DNA of 64,000 bases from Hymenobacter crusticola (lineage in GTDB: Bacteria; Bacteroidota; Bacteroidia; Cytophagales; Hymenobacteraceae), in NCBI RefSeq assembly GCF_002154225.1, contig NZ_MTSE01000007.1, positions 248,001 to 312,000 on the forward strand, read 5' to 3'. The translations under genes and the position numbers were made by a program. Position 1 is the first letter of the stretch; every line of letters begins with the position of its first letter. Shown here in pieces: positions 1 to 9,129 of the stretch. The notes under the pieces were generated by a model. That model searched no databases. It worked only from the letters and a program-made list of their open reading frames with translations, and was not told the origin of the DNA.

Positions 1-434
1 ATGGTAACCAGCGAGTCGGCGCCCTCCAGGCTCAGAATGTAACCAATGGGCTTGCCTTCGTTGGGCGTGCCATCGGCCCAAAGGGCTAGGTGCTGCTCTA
101 GCGTAGCGCGGTTGTTTACCTGCACCATTTCGCCAGCCGCTTCCATGGCGTTGTACCAAGCTAGCTGGCCTTGCGTTTGGGCCCAGGCCTGAGCGGGAGA
201 ATGCCACCCCGGCAGGGGGTTATCGGGCGCGACGAAGCGGGCAATTTGCGTAGCCACCACCAAGCCGATGTTCCCCTTGCGCAGCTCGGGCAAACTCACC
301 ACGGCCTTGCCCCGGTCGGGCTTATCGGTCAGGCCGGCTTCGCGCGCGTTGATGGCCGCCACGGGTTGCGTTAGGTCCCGATTCCACTCCAGCGCGTTCA
401 TGCTCAAATCCAGGTGAGCATCTACTATTAGCAT
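1..434 (-). CDS. Peptidase M19 (membrane/renal dipeptidase family), partial
   Basis: The gene starts at an ATG (434) and runs off the left edge of the window, leaving about 144 N-terminal residues. The start MLIVDAHLDLSMNALEWNRD carries the D-x-H-x-D metal-binding motif of M19 dipeptidases, and a segment near the cut (YILSLEGAD) fits the strand with the glutamate metal ligand. M19 enzymes hydrolyse dipeptides, some with a D-residue at the C-terminal position. There is no signal peptide, so the enzyme should be cytoplasmic. Only 3 bp separate it from the upstream PLP-enzyme gene, so the two are very likely co-transcribed as the distal part of the glycan-utilisation operon. Family assignment is firm; substrate is unknown. 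Confidence 0.85.
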   Translation of the reverse strand, partial: MLIVDAHLDLSMNALEWNRDLTQPVAAINAREAGLTDKPDRGKAVVSLPELRKGNIGLVVATQIARFVAPDNPLPGWHSPAQAWAQTQGQLAWYNAMEAAGEMVQVNNRATLEQHLALWADGTPNEGKPIGYILSLEGADSLVT

Positions 435-437
435 ATT

Positions 438-1541
438 CTACAAGTTGATTTTACGGTCGCGCGCAATGGTTTTCCACTCTCCGGTGGGCGCTTGATCCTG
501 TATGGTAATGGCTCGCTCGTACAAAGCCACGGTGGGGCAAATGTGGTAAGGCAACCCGTAGAGCAAGTCGCCTACTTGGTAGCCATGGTTTGGCCCAGCT
601 TCCAGCACTAGGTGCTCTTCGCTCTGGCCGATGGGCCGCAGCTCCGGGGCATTGAGGAAAGTAACGCGCTTATCTAATGGGCTTTCTGCAGCAATGGATT
701 TATGACCTAGGTCCACGCAAATTTTGGTAGCATCGGGCAGAGAAATAACCCGGCTCAGCACCAAAGCGGCGGGCCAATATGGTTGTTCTTTGCACACGTT
801 CCCGTAGCCACTGTCCCAGTAGATGAAGGTGCCGGGGCTGCATTCTATGCTCGGGCGGGCGGCGTGGATGGGAAACGTGGGGCTGCCGCCGGCCACGATA
901 ATTGGCTCAGCACCCACTTCGCGCAGCTGCGCGGCTAGCTTTTCCACCAGGGCAAAGGCGCTGTTGCAGTGCTCAGTGCGCAAGGCTAGGTCTTCGTCAC
1001 GAATGTGCCCGTCGTAGGCGTGTAAGCCCACCACTTGCAGGTTGGCGAGGGCCGTGCACTGCTGGTACAAGGCAAACGCCGCGGCCGGGGCAATGCCCGA
1101 GCGGTTCATGCCCACGTTCAGGTCGATGAATACGGGAACCGTCAGCTCGCTTGCCGCAGCCAGGGCGTTCAGGTGCTGTGCCGCCTCGTAGGTATCGATG
1201 AGGCAGGAGAACTTGGTTTGCGGGTAGTGCTTGATTACCTGCACGAAGCGCGCGGCCTTGGGGCCAATGGGCTGGTAGGCTAGCAGCACGTCGGGCGCCC
1301 CGCTGAGACCTAGCATCTCGGCTTCGGCAATGGTGGCGCACTTAAATTTGGTGATGCCCGCCGCCATCGTCAGCAAGGTCGATTCCTGGTTTTTGTGCGT
1401 TTTCACGTGGGGCCGCAGGCGGCTCACGTCGTCAATGCTCGCGACCAGCTGCGCCAAGTTGTGCTGCACCCGGGCCGGGTACACGACCAGCGCGGGCGTA
1501 TCTAGCGCGTCGGCGTCCGTGATGCTGAACCACTCTTCCAT
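438..1541 (-). CDS. D-threonine aldolase / D-serine dehydratase-like PLP enzyme (alanine racemase N-terminal fold)
   Basis: The 367-residue protein has the family opening LDTPALVVYPARVQHNL and the motif RPHVKTHK (residues about 43-50), whose first lysine (K47) is the expected PLP anchor. Near the C-terminus, LPYHICPTVALYE supplies the His-x-Cys pair that binds the metal in D-threonine aldolases and DSD1-type D-serine dehydratases. The reaction should be PLP- and metal-dependent cleavage or deamination of a beta-hydroxy-D-amino acid. The reading frame extends four codons further to a TTG, but the ATG at 1541 is preferred. It lies between a RidA gene (20 bp upstream) and an M19 dipeptidase gene (3 bp downstream), which supports a shared amino-acid catabolic role. 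Confidence 0.9.
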   Translation of the reverse strand: MEEWFSITDADALDTPALVVYPARVQHNLAQLVASIDDVSRLRPHVKTHKNQESTLLTMAAGITKFKCATIAEAEMLGLSGAPDVLLAYQPIGPKAARFVQVIKHYPQTKFSCLIDTYEAAQHLNALAAASELTVPVFIDLNVGMNRSGIAPAAAFALYQQCTALANLQVVGLHAYDGHIRDEDLALRTEHCNSAFALVEKLAAQLREVGAEPIIVAGGSPTFPIHAARPSIECSPGTFIYWDSGYGNVCKEQPYWPAALVLSRVISLPDATKICVDLGHKSIAAESPLDKRVTFLNAPELRPIGQSEEHLVLEAGPNHGYQVGDLLYGLPYHICPTVALYERAITIQDQAPTGEWKTIARDRKINL

Positions 1542-1561
1542 GTTGATCAACAATAACGTAC

Positions 1562-2026
1562 CTAGGCTAGCTCGAACAGCGCCTCAATCTCCACCGGAAT
1601 GTTGTCGGGCAGGGAGCCAAAACCCACGGCGCTGCGCACGCCAATGCCGTTTTCGGGGCCCCACACCTGCGCGAACAGCTCGCTGCAGCCGTTAATAACG
1701 TAGGGGTGCCGCTCAAAATCGGGGGTGCAGTTCACCATGCCGAGCACTTTGATCACGCGCTTTACCTTGTTCAGGCTACCTAGGTTGGCCACGATGGTCG
1801 ACAGAATAGCTAGGCCCACTTGCCGGGCGGCTAGCTTGCCTTCCTCGATGTCGAGGGCTTCGCCAATGCGGCCGATAATCAGGCTTTTATCGTCTTGCAC
1901 GGTGCCGTGCCCAGACACGTAGAGGTAGTTACCGTCGATTAGGCAGGGTTTGTACACGCCAAGCGGCGCGGGTGCGGGCGGTAGGTTAAGACCAGTTTGG
2001 GCGAAGTTTTCTTCGGGAGTAGCCAT
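1562..2026 (-). CDS. RidA/YjgF/YER057c/UK114-family protein
   Basis: The 154-residue protein begins MATPEENFAQTGLNLPP and ends with the RidA hallmark VRSAVGFGSLPDNIPVEIEALFEL, including the arginine that binds carboxylates and the LPxxxxVE segment. RidA proteins hydrolyse reactive enamine/imine intermediates released by PLP enzymes, which fits the adjacent PLP-dependent gene. The length and N-terminal extension suggest the YER057c-like subgroup rather than the short 128-residue RidA. A longer frame reaches back to 2101, but that extension is translated from an intergenic hairpin repeat, so the ATG at 2026 is chosen. It is probably cytoplasmic and co-transcribed with its neighbours. Confidence 0.9.
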   Translation of the reverse strand: MATPEENFAQTGLNLPPAPAPLGVYKPCLIDGNYLYVSGHGTVQDDKSLIIGRIGEALDIEEGKLAARQVGLAILSTIVANLGSLNKVKRVIKVLGMVNCTPDFERHPYVINGCSELFAQVWGPENGIGVRSAVGFGSLPDNIPVEIEALFELA

Positions 2027-2060
2027 GAAGAGTTTAGAGTGTTGTAGTAAACAAAAGGCC

Positions 2061-2173
2061 GTCATGCTGAGCTTGTCGAACCGAAGGAAGGCGTCAGCCA
2101 AGCATCTCTACCGCTTCGTTCTCACATCAGGATTACCATCGCGGTAGAGATGCTTCGACAGGCTCAGCATGAC
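2061..2173. repeat. REP-like imperfect inverted repeat between the GntP and RidA genes
   Basis: A 20-base left arm (2061-2080) pairs with 2154-2173 with one G-U-type difference. The pairing resumes between 2100-2114 and 2141-2155, so the element folds into a long hairpin with a bulge of about 19 bases (2081-2099) and a loop of about 26. The core resembles short dispersed palindromic repeats I recall from Hymenobacter and related genomes. No second copy was noticed in this window. It could act as an mRNA stabiliser or attenuator inside the operon. Confidence 0.75.
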
Positions 2174-2214
2174 GTTCTAACTAAGTTAAGAAGCTTGCTA
2201 AAGGCCCACTGAAC

Positions 2215-3531
2215 TCAATAGGTAACAAGTTCATTCAAAACCAAAACGCCCACGAGTCCCACGGTGCCGACGAGGGCTTCCATGACGGACCATGAGCGGA
2301 GCGTGTCTTTCACGCTGATGTTGAAGTATTCTTTGAACATCCAGAAACCGGAGTCGTTGACGTGCGAAAACATCAGGCTGCCCGCGCCTACGGCTAGCAC
2401 CATCAGGTTGGGGTTGGTGTGGGTTTGCAGCAGCAGCGGCCCGATCAGGCCCGCCGTGGTGAGGCCTGCCACGGTGGCCGAGCCCACGCACGCACGCAGG
2501 ATGGCTGCCATGAGCCAGCCAAGCACCAGCGGCGGCAAGGCCACGTGTTGCAGCAAGCCGGCTATTTCGTTGCTGGCGCCGCTGTCGGTGAGCACCTGTT
2601 TCAGCGCGCCCGAGGCCCCGATGATGAGCAAGATCATGCTGATGTCTTTGATGGCATCGCCGTAAATCGTCATAACCTGCGTCATGCTCCGGCCCGACCG
2701 GAGCCCGAGTGAGTACGTGGCGTAAACCACGGCCAGCAGCATCACGACGGAGGGTTGCCCAAAGAGCGTCACCACGTTATGAAACTGCGGGTTGTTGGAC
2801 AGCAACGGAAAGAGCGCTGCCACCATCAGCAGCAGCACTGGGAGCAGCGCCGTGAAGAAGCTGTTGGCCGTGCCAGGTTCGTTGGCGGTGGCGGCGGGCA
2901 TCGAAACGAAGGTTTCCAATGGGTGCGCCTCGATCTTCTTCAAGGTTTGGGCAAACAGCGGCCCAGCGACGATAATTGTAGGAACGGCCACGGCTAGGCC
3001 GTAGAGCAGCGTCAGGCCCATGTTGGCGTGAAACTGCACCACCAGCGCCGAGGGCGAAGGGTGCGGGGGAAGAAAGCCGTGCGTAACCGACAAGGCCGAG
3101 AGCATGGGCAACCCTAGGTAGATGGCCGGCAGCCGGTACTGGTACACGATGGAGAAGATCAGCGGCACCATGAGCACAAAGCCGACGCCGTAGTAGAGCG
3201 GAATGCCAATCACGAAGCCTGCCACCACCATGGCCCACTGAATATACTTGGGGCCAAACGCCCGCATTAGCGCCGCCGCTACTTTCTGGGCCGCCCCGCT
3301 TTCGGCGAGCAGCTTGCCCAGCATGGCGCCTAGGCACAGAATCATCACCAACGACCCTAGGGTGTCGCCAATGCCTTTCTCAATGGACTTCGGAATAGTG
3401 GCCAGGGGCATGCCCAGCAACACGCCGGCGAGCAGAGAAATCACCAGAAAAGCCGTAAACGCATTGATCTTGAAGGCCGATATCAGGACGATAAGGGCGA
3501 CAATGCACAGCAGCACAATAGCTAGGGTCAT
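2215..3531 (-). CDS. GntP-family permease (gluconate/D-serine/hydroxy-acid transporter)
   Basis: The 438-residue, very hydrophobic protein has about 12 predicted membrane spans and the GntP-family features GFLPPHPSPSALV near the middle and SHVNDSGFWMFKEYF near the C-terminus. GntP permeases are inner-membrane proton symporters for gluconate, other sugar acids, or D-serine (DsdX). The start ATG at 3531 lies 6 bp from the stop of the upstream GH20 gene, so it is in the same transcript. Because the next genes are RidA, a D-amino-acid-type PLP enzyme and a dipeptidase, a hydroxy-amino-acid or hydroxy-acid substrate is as likely as gluconate. That substrate suggestion is an inference. Confidence 0.92.
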   Translation of the reverse strand: MTLAIVLLCIVALIVLISAFKINAFTAFLVISLLAGVLLGMPLATIPKSIEKGIGDTLGSLVMILCLGAMLGKLLAESGAAQKVAAALMRAFGPKYIQWAMVVAGFVIGIPLYYGVGFVLMVPLIFSIVYQYRLPAIYLGLPMLSALSVTHGFLPPHPSPSALVVQFHANMGLTLLYGLAVAVPTIIVAGPLFAQTLKKIEAHPLETFVSMPAATANEPGTANSFFTALLPVLLLMVAALFPLLSNNPQFHNVVTLFGQPSVVMLLAVVYATYSLGLRSGRSMTQVMTIYGDAIKDISMILLIIGASGALKQVLTDSGASNEIAGLLQHVALPPLVLGWLMAAILRACVGSATVAGLTTAGLIGPLLLQTHTNPNLMVLAVGAGSLMFSHVNDSGFWMFKEYFNISVKDTLRSWSVMEALVGTVGLVGVLVLNELVTY

Positions 3532-3537
3532 GTAGTC

Positions 3538-5838
3538 TTAGTTTACAAGCAGCTCATCGACCAGCAGCCACGCCTTGCCACCCGCCCCGTATTCGCCGGC
3601 GGGGATGGTGCCTTGGTTGACCGCGCTGATCTTCACGTAGCGAGCCGACACCGGCGCGATGGTGGCGCGCACCGGATTGATGCCGTTCACGGGAAAACGA
3701 GTTTGGCGGTACACCTCTCGGTAGCTCACCCCATCCGTCGAAACCGAGAACACCAATTCGGTTGGCGCCCACATTTTTTGCCAGTGATAGTTCAGTACGT
3801 TGGTGCCCAAGTTACTTATCTGCTGCGAGGAACCTAGGTCTAGCGTCGCGATGAGGTCGGTACCGCTGAAGCCGAACCATTGCCCGTCGTTGTAACGGTT
3901 GGTGCCCGCCACGCCGTTCACCAGAGCCCAAGTAGTGCCGGGGTTGTAGTTGCCGGCGGGCTGATTCGCCAATGTAACGGGCTTGCCAGTTGCCTTACTA
4001 ATAGTTAGTTGCTTGCTGTAGACGGGCTGCGTGCGAGTCTTTCCTTCAAATACCGCCGCCTTCACCAAGCTGCTTTGCGCGATTAGTAAAGGCGCTTGGT
4101 ACCGAGGGCTTTGGCTGGTCGGTTCGCTGCCATCCGTGGTAAAACGGATTTCTCCCTTGGCTGTAGATTTCAATTGAAGCATGGGCAGATTGCCTTTGCC
4201 TGCCCAAGTAGAATCCGTTATCCAGTCGTAGCTGCGGGCTGGCGCCACGTGCATGGCTTGCAGCCGCTGATTTTGGGCGCGGGTTCGGGTTAAAAACGAG
4301 GTGTAGTTCCGCGCAGCTTTCGGCGACCAGGCTATTTCAGCCAGGGCGAGCACGCGGGGAAACATCATGTATTCCGCTTTGCTGACATTGGGCAGGTATT
4401 CGCTCCAAACGTTGGCTTGCACGCCTAGCACGTAGCGCGCTTGCGCTGGTGTCAGCACGGCGGGCACGGGCTCGTAGCGGTAGATTTTGCTGAGCGGGGT
4501 ATAGCCACCGGCCGCCAGCGAATCGGTGGGATACAACGACTGGTAGTAATCGAGGTACACCTGCTTTTCGGGCGTCATCACCACGTGGTGACCTAGCTTG
4601 GCTGCTTCGATGCCGCCTTGCTCGCCGGTCCAGCTCATCACGGTGGCGCCCGCAGCCAAGCCGCCTTCCAAGATTTCATCCCAGCCCATGAGCTGCCGGT
4701 TCTTGGAAGCTAGGTGCTGGCTGATGCGCCGGATAAAATAGCTCTGAAGCTCCCGCTCGTCGCGCAAGTGCTCGTCTTTGATGCGCTTTTGGCACTTTGG
4801 GCACGCCTGCCACCGCGTTTTGGGGCACTCGTCGCCGCCGATGTGGATGTAGGACTTGGGGAATAGCCCTACAACTTCGTCCAGCACGCCCGTCAGGAAG
4901 GTGAAAGTGGCGTCGTTGCCGGCGCAATACACATCATCGAACACGCCCCAGAAGGTGGCAGTCTGGTACGGCCCGCCCGTGCAGCCTAGCTCGGGGTAGG
5001 CCGTCAGGGCGGCCAAGGCGTGGCCGGGCATTTCGATTTCGGGAATGACCGTGATGTGGCGCTCAGTGGCGTAGCGCACGATGTCTTTTACCTCCTCCTG
5101 GGTGTAGTAGCCGCCGTAACGCTGCCCGTCGAAGCGGTGCGGCAGCTCCCTTTTGTGGCCGATCAGGGTTTCATTGCGGTAGGCCGCCACGCTTTGCAGG
5201 CGCGGATATTTCTTAATTTCAATGCGCCAACCCTGGTCGTCGGTGAGGTGCCAGTGGAAGGTGTTGATCTTGTAAAAAGCTAGCACATCGAGCCACTTCT
5301 TTAGCGTACCCACCGGGAACATATGCCGGCTCACATCGAGGTGCATGCCGCGGTAGGCAAAGCGCGGGTAATCCGAAATGGCGCAGCCGGGCAGCTGCAC
5401 GCTGGCAGCTGGGCCAGGGCTAATGAGCTGGCTGAGGGTTTGGAGCCCGTAGAAAACGCCCGCCTCGTCGTGCCCCGTCAGCGTTACCTGCTTCTGGTCA
5501 ATTACTAGTTTGTACCCTTCTTTCTGCGGTACCGCGAGGCTATCGAGCCGCAAGTGAATGGCATTGTTGGTTGCCTGCTTAGCCGTTTTGAGGCTGATGC
5601 CGCTCACTTTGCGGACGTACTGTTGAAAGAAAGCCGCCTTGCCTGGGGCAATGCCTTGGCCCAGGTGCAGGGTAGTCTGGTTGCTGAGCGTAAAGTGCTG
5701 CTTCGTGGTGGACACCTGCACCGGCTGCGGAATGAGTGGCAGCACCGCGCCGGAGCCAGCCGGCTGTGCCCCACCCACGCGCACCAGCCCTAGGCAGCAG
5801 AAAGCTAGGAAAAGTAAGCTAGCCCAGGTCCTCTTCAC
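3538..5838 (-). CDS. Beta-N-acetylhexosaminidase, GH20, secreted
   Basis: A signal peptide is followed by a GH20b N-terminal domain (about 30-160) and the GH20 barrel (about 160-515). The catalytic pair lies in HIGGDECPKTRW, D343-E344 when counted from the longer start, and FHWHLTDDQGWR is also typical. After the barrel come a chitobiase-C-like segment (about 560-640) and an F5/8-type discoidin-like domain (about 650-773), presumably for carbohydrate binding. It should release terminal GlcNAc or GalNAc in the periplasm or at the surface. No ATG is available. The frame opens at a TTG (5859), but a GTG at 5838 gives a standard lysine/arginine-led signal peptide and is chosen. It lies 11-32 bp after the fucosidase gene. 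Confidence 0.93.
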   Translation of the reverse strand: MKRTWASLLFLAFCCLGLVRVGGAQPAGSGAVLPLIPQPVQVSTTKQHFTLSNQTTLHLGQGIAPGKAAFFQQYVRKVSGISLKTAKQATNNAIHLRLDSLAVPQKEGYKLVIDQKQVTLTGHDEAGVFYGLQTLSQLISPGPAASVQLPGCAISDYPRFAYRGMHLDVSRHMFPVGTLKKWLDVLAFYKINTFHWHLTDDQGWRIEIKKYPRLQSVAAYRNETLIGHKRELPHRFDGQRYGGYYTQEEVKDIVRYATERHITVIPEIEMPGHALAALTAYPELGCTGGPYQTATFWGVFDDVYCAGNDATFTFLTGVLDEVVGLFPKSYIHIGGDECPKTRWQACPKCQKRIKDEHLRDERELQSYFIRRISQHLASKNRQLMGWDEILEGGLAAGATVMSWTGEQGGIEAAKLGHHVVMTPEKQVYLDYYQSLYPTDSLAAGGYTPLSKIYRYEPVPAVLTPAQARYVLGVQANVWSEYLPNVSKAEYMMFPRVLALAEIAWSPKAARNYTSFLTRTRAQNQRLQAMHVAPARSYDWITDSTWAGKGNLPMLQLKSTAKGEIRFTTDGSEPTSQSPRYQAPLLIAQSSLVKAAVFEGKTRTQPVYSKQLTISKATGKPVTLANQPAGNYNPGTTWALVNGVAGTNRYNDGQWFGFSGTDLIATLDLGSSQQISNLGTNVLNYHWQKMWAPTELVFSVSTDGVSYREVYRQTRFPVNGINPVRATIAPVSARYVKISAVNQGTIPAGEYGAGGKAWLLVDELLVN

Positions 5839-5870
5839 GAAGGTTGATGTTCGCTGCAATGTGATGGTCG

Positions 5871-7499
5871 TTAGTTGACTAGCTTGTTGTCGCCCTCAAC
5901 CGCCACCCCGCTTTGCTCCGCCACGGCCTTGTATTCGAAGGCGCCTTTCAGCGTTTTGATGCCGGCGTTGAAGCGTCCATCGGCTCCCACCGTAACCCAG
6001 TCGGAGTACTTCCACGGGTCGGCGTACAGGGTTTCCACCCGGCCGCGGTAGGCGCGGTAGGCAAACCTAGCCCGCGTCACGTTCTTGTTTTTGAAGTTGT
6101 AGAGGCGGCCGCTCAGCGCATAGCCGGCAGCGGCGGGCTTGGCCGTCACGGTTTCCACGGTCACGGCTTCGGCCATGGCGGGCAGCACGTTGGCGAGCTT
6201 TATCACGACGGCGTTCGGCCAACGGTGGTCGTCGTAAATACGCTGGGCCTTCACCACCGACACCTCCAGCCCGTTGGCCATCTGCTTGTAGGTGCAGCTC
6301 ACGTCGAGGTTGGGTTTGTACTCCATGATCTTGCTGTTCTGGCCGAGCACGCTCACTTGGGTGTTTTTCTGCGCCTTCACCGAGTGCAAGGTAAAGGTTC
6401 TCCGTTCCCCTTCCTTCCAGTTGGGCACTTCCGTCACGATGGCGTACACATCTTGCCCCTTAGCTGTGAAAAGGACGTTGTTTTCCTTGTTGACTACCCA
6501 AGCCTTGGTGCTATCAATGCACTCGTGGTTGAGAAAGTACCACGCCGCCATTTCGCGCAGGCGGCCTTCTTGCTCTTCGGGCAGCGAACCGTCGGGCTTG
6601 GGGCCTACGTTCAGCAGCAAGGATCCGCCTTTCGAGCGCGCTTCTACCAGCAAGTCAATCAGCTGGGTGCCCGACTTGTACCGCTCGTTGGTGGGTTGGT
6701 ACTGCCACGCCGTACCGATGGTGATGGGCGACAGCCAGGGCTGGGTAATAGGCGTGCCCGGCAAGGTTTGCTCCGGCGTTTTGATAGCCCCGCGGGTGAT
6801 GAGCAGATTGGGCTGAAGCTTCCAGCAGGTTTCTTTCACCACTTCCTTGGGTTCGCCGTCGATGAAGAACACGTCAATCTTGCCGTACTTGGTCATCAGC
6901 TCCTCGCACTGGCGGCGGTTGTAGTCCTCGTACTTCTTGGCCAGGGCCGCGTCCATCTTCACGTTGTCGCGGCTGATGGGGAGCTTGTTTTCGTGCAGAA
7001 AGTAGAAGTCCTCGGGCGAAAAGTAGAAGCCAACATCGAGGCCCGCGGCGCGGGTGGCGTCCACAAACTCCTTCAGCAGGTCCTTTCTGTAGGGCGTTTT
7101 GGTGATGTTGAAGTCGGTGGTTTTCGTGTCCCACATGCAAAAGCCGGAGTGGTGCTTGGTGGTAAACACGATGTACTTCATGCCGGCTAGCTTGGCCAGC
7201 ACCGCTATTTGGTAAGGGTCGAACTTGCTCGGATTAAAGGTTTTGGGCAGCTCCTTGAAGAAACGATCCGCATAGTCTTCGGAAGCGCCCACCAGCGAGT
7301 GACTAATCACAACACCTAGCTGCGCATCGACGCTGAAGTGGATAAACAGGCCAGCGCCCGTGTTTTTCAGCCACTGCTCGCGCTCAGGCTTATTCAAATT
7401 GTAGCTGCTTTTCTCGTCGTCGTTCACCACGTCGTTTTGGGCAAACGCGGCGTGAGAGCAGAACGCTAACGTCAAGCAGGCAAGTACTTTTTTGATCAT
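5871..7499 (-). CDS. Alpha-L-fucosidase, GH29, secreted
   Basis: The 542-residue protein has a signal peptide ending in AFA-QN (about residue 20). The GH29 barrel follows, with the conserved TKHHSGFCMWDT (about 114-125) and, after a strand, VFFIDGEP, whose D214 is the expected nucleophile. LLLNVGPKPDGSLP (about 295-308) is another GH29 landmark. The C-terminal 200 residues form one or two beta domains. It should remove alpha-L-fucose from glycans in the periplasm or at the surface. Its pairing with the GH20 gene immediately downstream suggests sequential trimming of a fucosylated GlcNAc-containing glycan. Confidence 0.94.
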   Translation of the reverse strand: MIKKVLACLTLAFCSHAAFAQNDVVNDDEKSSYNLNKPEREQWLKNTGAGLFIHFSVDAQLGVVISHSLVGASEDYADRFFKELPKTFNPSKFDPYQIAVLAKLAGMKYIVFTTKHHSGFCMWDTKTTDFNITKTPYRKDLLKEFVDATRAAGLDVGFYFSPEDFYFLHENKLPISRDNVKMDAALAKKYEDYNRRQCEELMTKYGKIDVFFIDGEPKEVVKETCWKLQPNLLITRGAIKTPEQTLPGTPITQPWLSPITIGTAWQYQPTNERYKSGTQLIDLLVEARSKGGSLLLNVGPKPDGSLPEEQEGRLREMAAWYFLNHECIDSTKAWVVNKENNVLFTAKGQDVYAIVTEVPNWKEGERRTFTLHSVKAQKNTQVSVLGQNSKIMEYKPNLDVSCTYKQMANGLEVSVVKAQRIYDDHRWPNAVVIKLANVLPAMAEAVTVETVTAKPAAAGYALSGRLYNFKNKNVTRARFAYRAYRGRVETLYADPWKYSDWVTVGADGRFNAGIKTLKGAFEYKAVAEQSGVAVEGDNKLVN

Positions 7500-7579
7500 C
7501 TTGGGGCGTGAAGTATTCCGGTAGAATGCGCGGCCCTACCGGAAGTAAAATTCAGTAATACAGCGAAATACGACCTAGC

Positions 7580-9112
7580 TTACTTATCCCAGTACACGCG
7601 GGTGAGCAGGTTGTCGGGGCCCTGGCGCTCGATGGTGGCGCGGTAGGCGTTGGCGTTCAGGTTCTGCTCGGAAAGCGGGTACAGGAAGCGGCGCGGAAAC
7701 TGCCCACCGGTGGCGTTGCCGGGGTAGTTGTTGGGCGTGAGGGCGGGGTAGCCGGTGCGCCGGTAGCTCGCAAACGCCTCCTGTGCATCCGGGAACACGC
7801 TCACCCAAAACTGCGTGTAGATCTGCTTCATCTGCTCGTCGAAGTTGCTCGTCACCAGCCGGTTGTTGTTCACGTAGGTCGTGATCTGCCGGCTCGACAA
7901 CGTGCCGTCGCTGGAACCTAGGCTGATGATGGACCACTGCCGCAGGGCCGCACTCACCCCGTTGCTGTACAAGGTGCTAGCCGAACCGCTCGACCAGCCC
8001 CGCAGCGCGGCCTCCGTTTGCAAAAAGTACGACTCGGCGGCGGTGAAAACCAACCGTGGGGAGTTGAGCAGCAGCACGGTTTTGGGGTTCGGCTCGCTGA
8101 GCTGGGCGAAGTTGGCAGGCTTGGCCCCTAGGTTTGCCGGCATGCCTTGCTGCTTGGCAAACGTGGTGTCCGTGCGATTCGGCGAGCCGCCGGTGTACAC
8201 CACCGAAACGACCCCTAGGCGCGGGTCCTTGGTCGCTTTGAGGTAGTTGATGAACACATCCTGGTACTTGCCGCCTTCCTGGTTGGTGTTGCCGTTGGCG
8301 GCGATGTAGTCATTGATCCACAGAAAGTACGCGAGCGGGTTTTGGTTAATAATCTGTCCGCTAGCTAGGTAAGTTACTTTGGCAATGTCGGCATCGTCGG
8401 TAATCACGCCGCCGGTCAGCGCCTTCGTGGCCCACGTTTTGGCAGCGGCGGCATCCACTTTCGTCAGGCGCATGCCGAGGCGTAGCATCATGGAGTACGC
8501 AAATTTCTTCCACTGCACCGGGTTGCCGGCGTACATCAAATCGGCCACGCCGAAGGTTGGTTTGGCAGGGTCGAGGCTGGCGGCGGCCTCGTCCAGTTCC
8601 TTGAGCATGTCAGCGTAGATGTCTTTCTGCGCGTCGTAGGCTGGCGTGTACTGCGCGCCCGTGTAGCCTTGGTTGGCCTGGAAATAGGGAATATCGCCGT
8701 ACAGATCGGTCAGGCGGCTGTAGCAGTACACCCGCCAGATCCTAGCTTCCGAGAGCAGGTTTACTTTGTTGGGGTCGTCTTTTACCGCGTTGATAACCAG
8801 TGTTATCTCATTCAGCGCATTCGGGTAGGCGGAGCTGAACGACGACGACGAGGTGTTCACCTGACTCGCAATGTACTTGGAGCCGAAGCCCGATACGTCG
8901 TTGAAGCTGGTCGTGTACTGCATGGTGCCCAGCAGCGAGTTCAGCATGTTGGATACCCCATCGTACTGCGCCTTGGTGAAGACGAACTCGGGCGTGATAG
9001 TGCCTACTGCGTTGGGGTTGGTGTTAATCTCTTCGAAGTCCTTGGTACACGCCGTCAATCCGAGCAGCCCGACACCGACAAAAAGAGCACATTTAGATAG
9101 AAGTCTGTTCAT
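7580..9112 (-). CDS. SusD/RagB-family outer-membrane glycan-binding lipoprotein
   Basis: The 510-residue protein starts with a lipoprotein signal peptide ending LLGLTAC (lipidated Cys about 22), then the typical TKDFEEINTNPN start of SusD-like proteins. The C-terminal region, with FPRRFLYPLSEQNLN, is conserved in the SusD-like group. SusD proteins sit on the cell surface as a lid on the SusC channel and bind the oligosaccharide. The gene is 17 bp downstream of the SusC-type receptor gene, the universal arrangement, and is followed by the fucosidase gene. The ligand is inferred from the glycosidases, not seen directly. Confidence 0.95.
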   Translation of the reverse strand: MNRLLSKCALFVGVGLLGLTACTKDFEEINTNPNAVGTITPEFVFTKAQYDGVSNMLNSLLGTMQYTTSFNDVSGFGSKYIASQVNTSSSSFSSAYPNALNEITLVINAVKDDPNKVNLLSEARIWRVYCYSRLTDLYGDIPYFQANQGYTGAQYTPAYDAQKDIYADMLKELDEAAASLDPAKPTFGVADLMYAGNPVQWKKFAYSMMLRLGMRLTKVDAAAAKTWATKALTGGVITDDADIAKVTYLASGQIINQNPLAYFLWINDYIAANGNTNQEGGKYQDVFINYLKATKDPRLGVVSVVYTGGSPNRTDTTFAKQQGMPANLGAKPANFAQLSEPNPKTVLLLNSPRLVFTAAESYFLQTEAALRGWSSGSASTLYSNGVSAALRQWSIISLGSSDGTLSSRQITTYVNNNRLVTSNFDEQMKQIYTQFWVSVFPDAQEAFASYRRTGYPALTPNNYPGNATGGQFPRRFLYPLSEQNLNANAYRATIERQGPDNLLTRVYWDK

Positions 9113-9129
9113 GGTTGTCGTCTCAGGAA

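Noticed and set aside
171..374. Plus-strand frame of 67 codons at the left edge
   Set aside because: It is antisense to the partial M19 dipeptidase gene, whose motifs are clear.
5913..7190. Long plus-strand open frame of 425 codons
   Set aside because: It is the antisense frame of the GH29 fucosidase gene, has Val/His/Leu/Gly-rich composition typical of shadow frames in GC-rich DNA, and matches no family.
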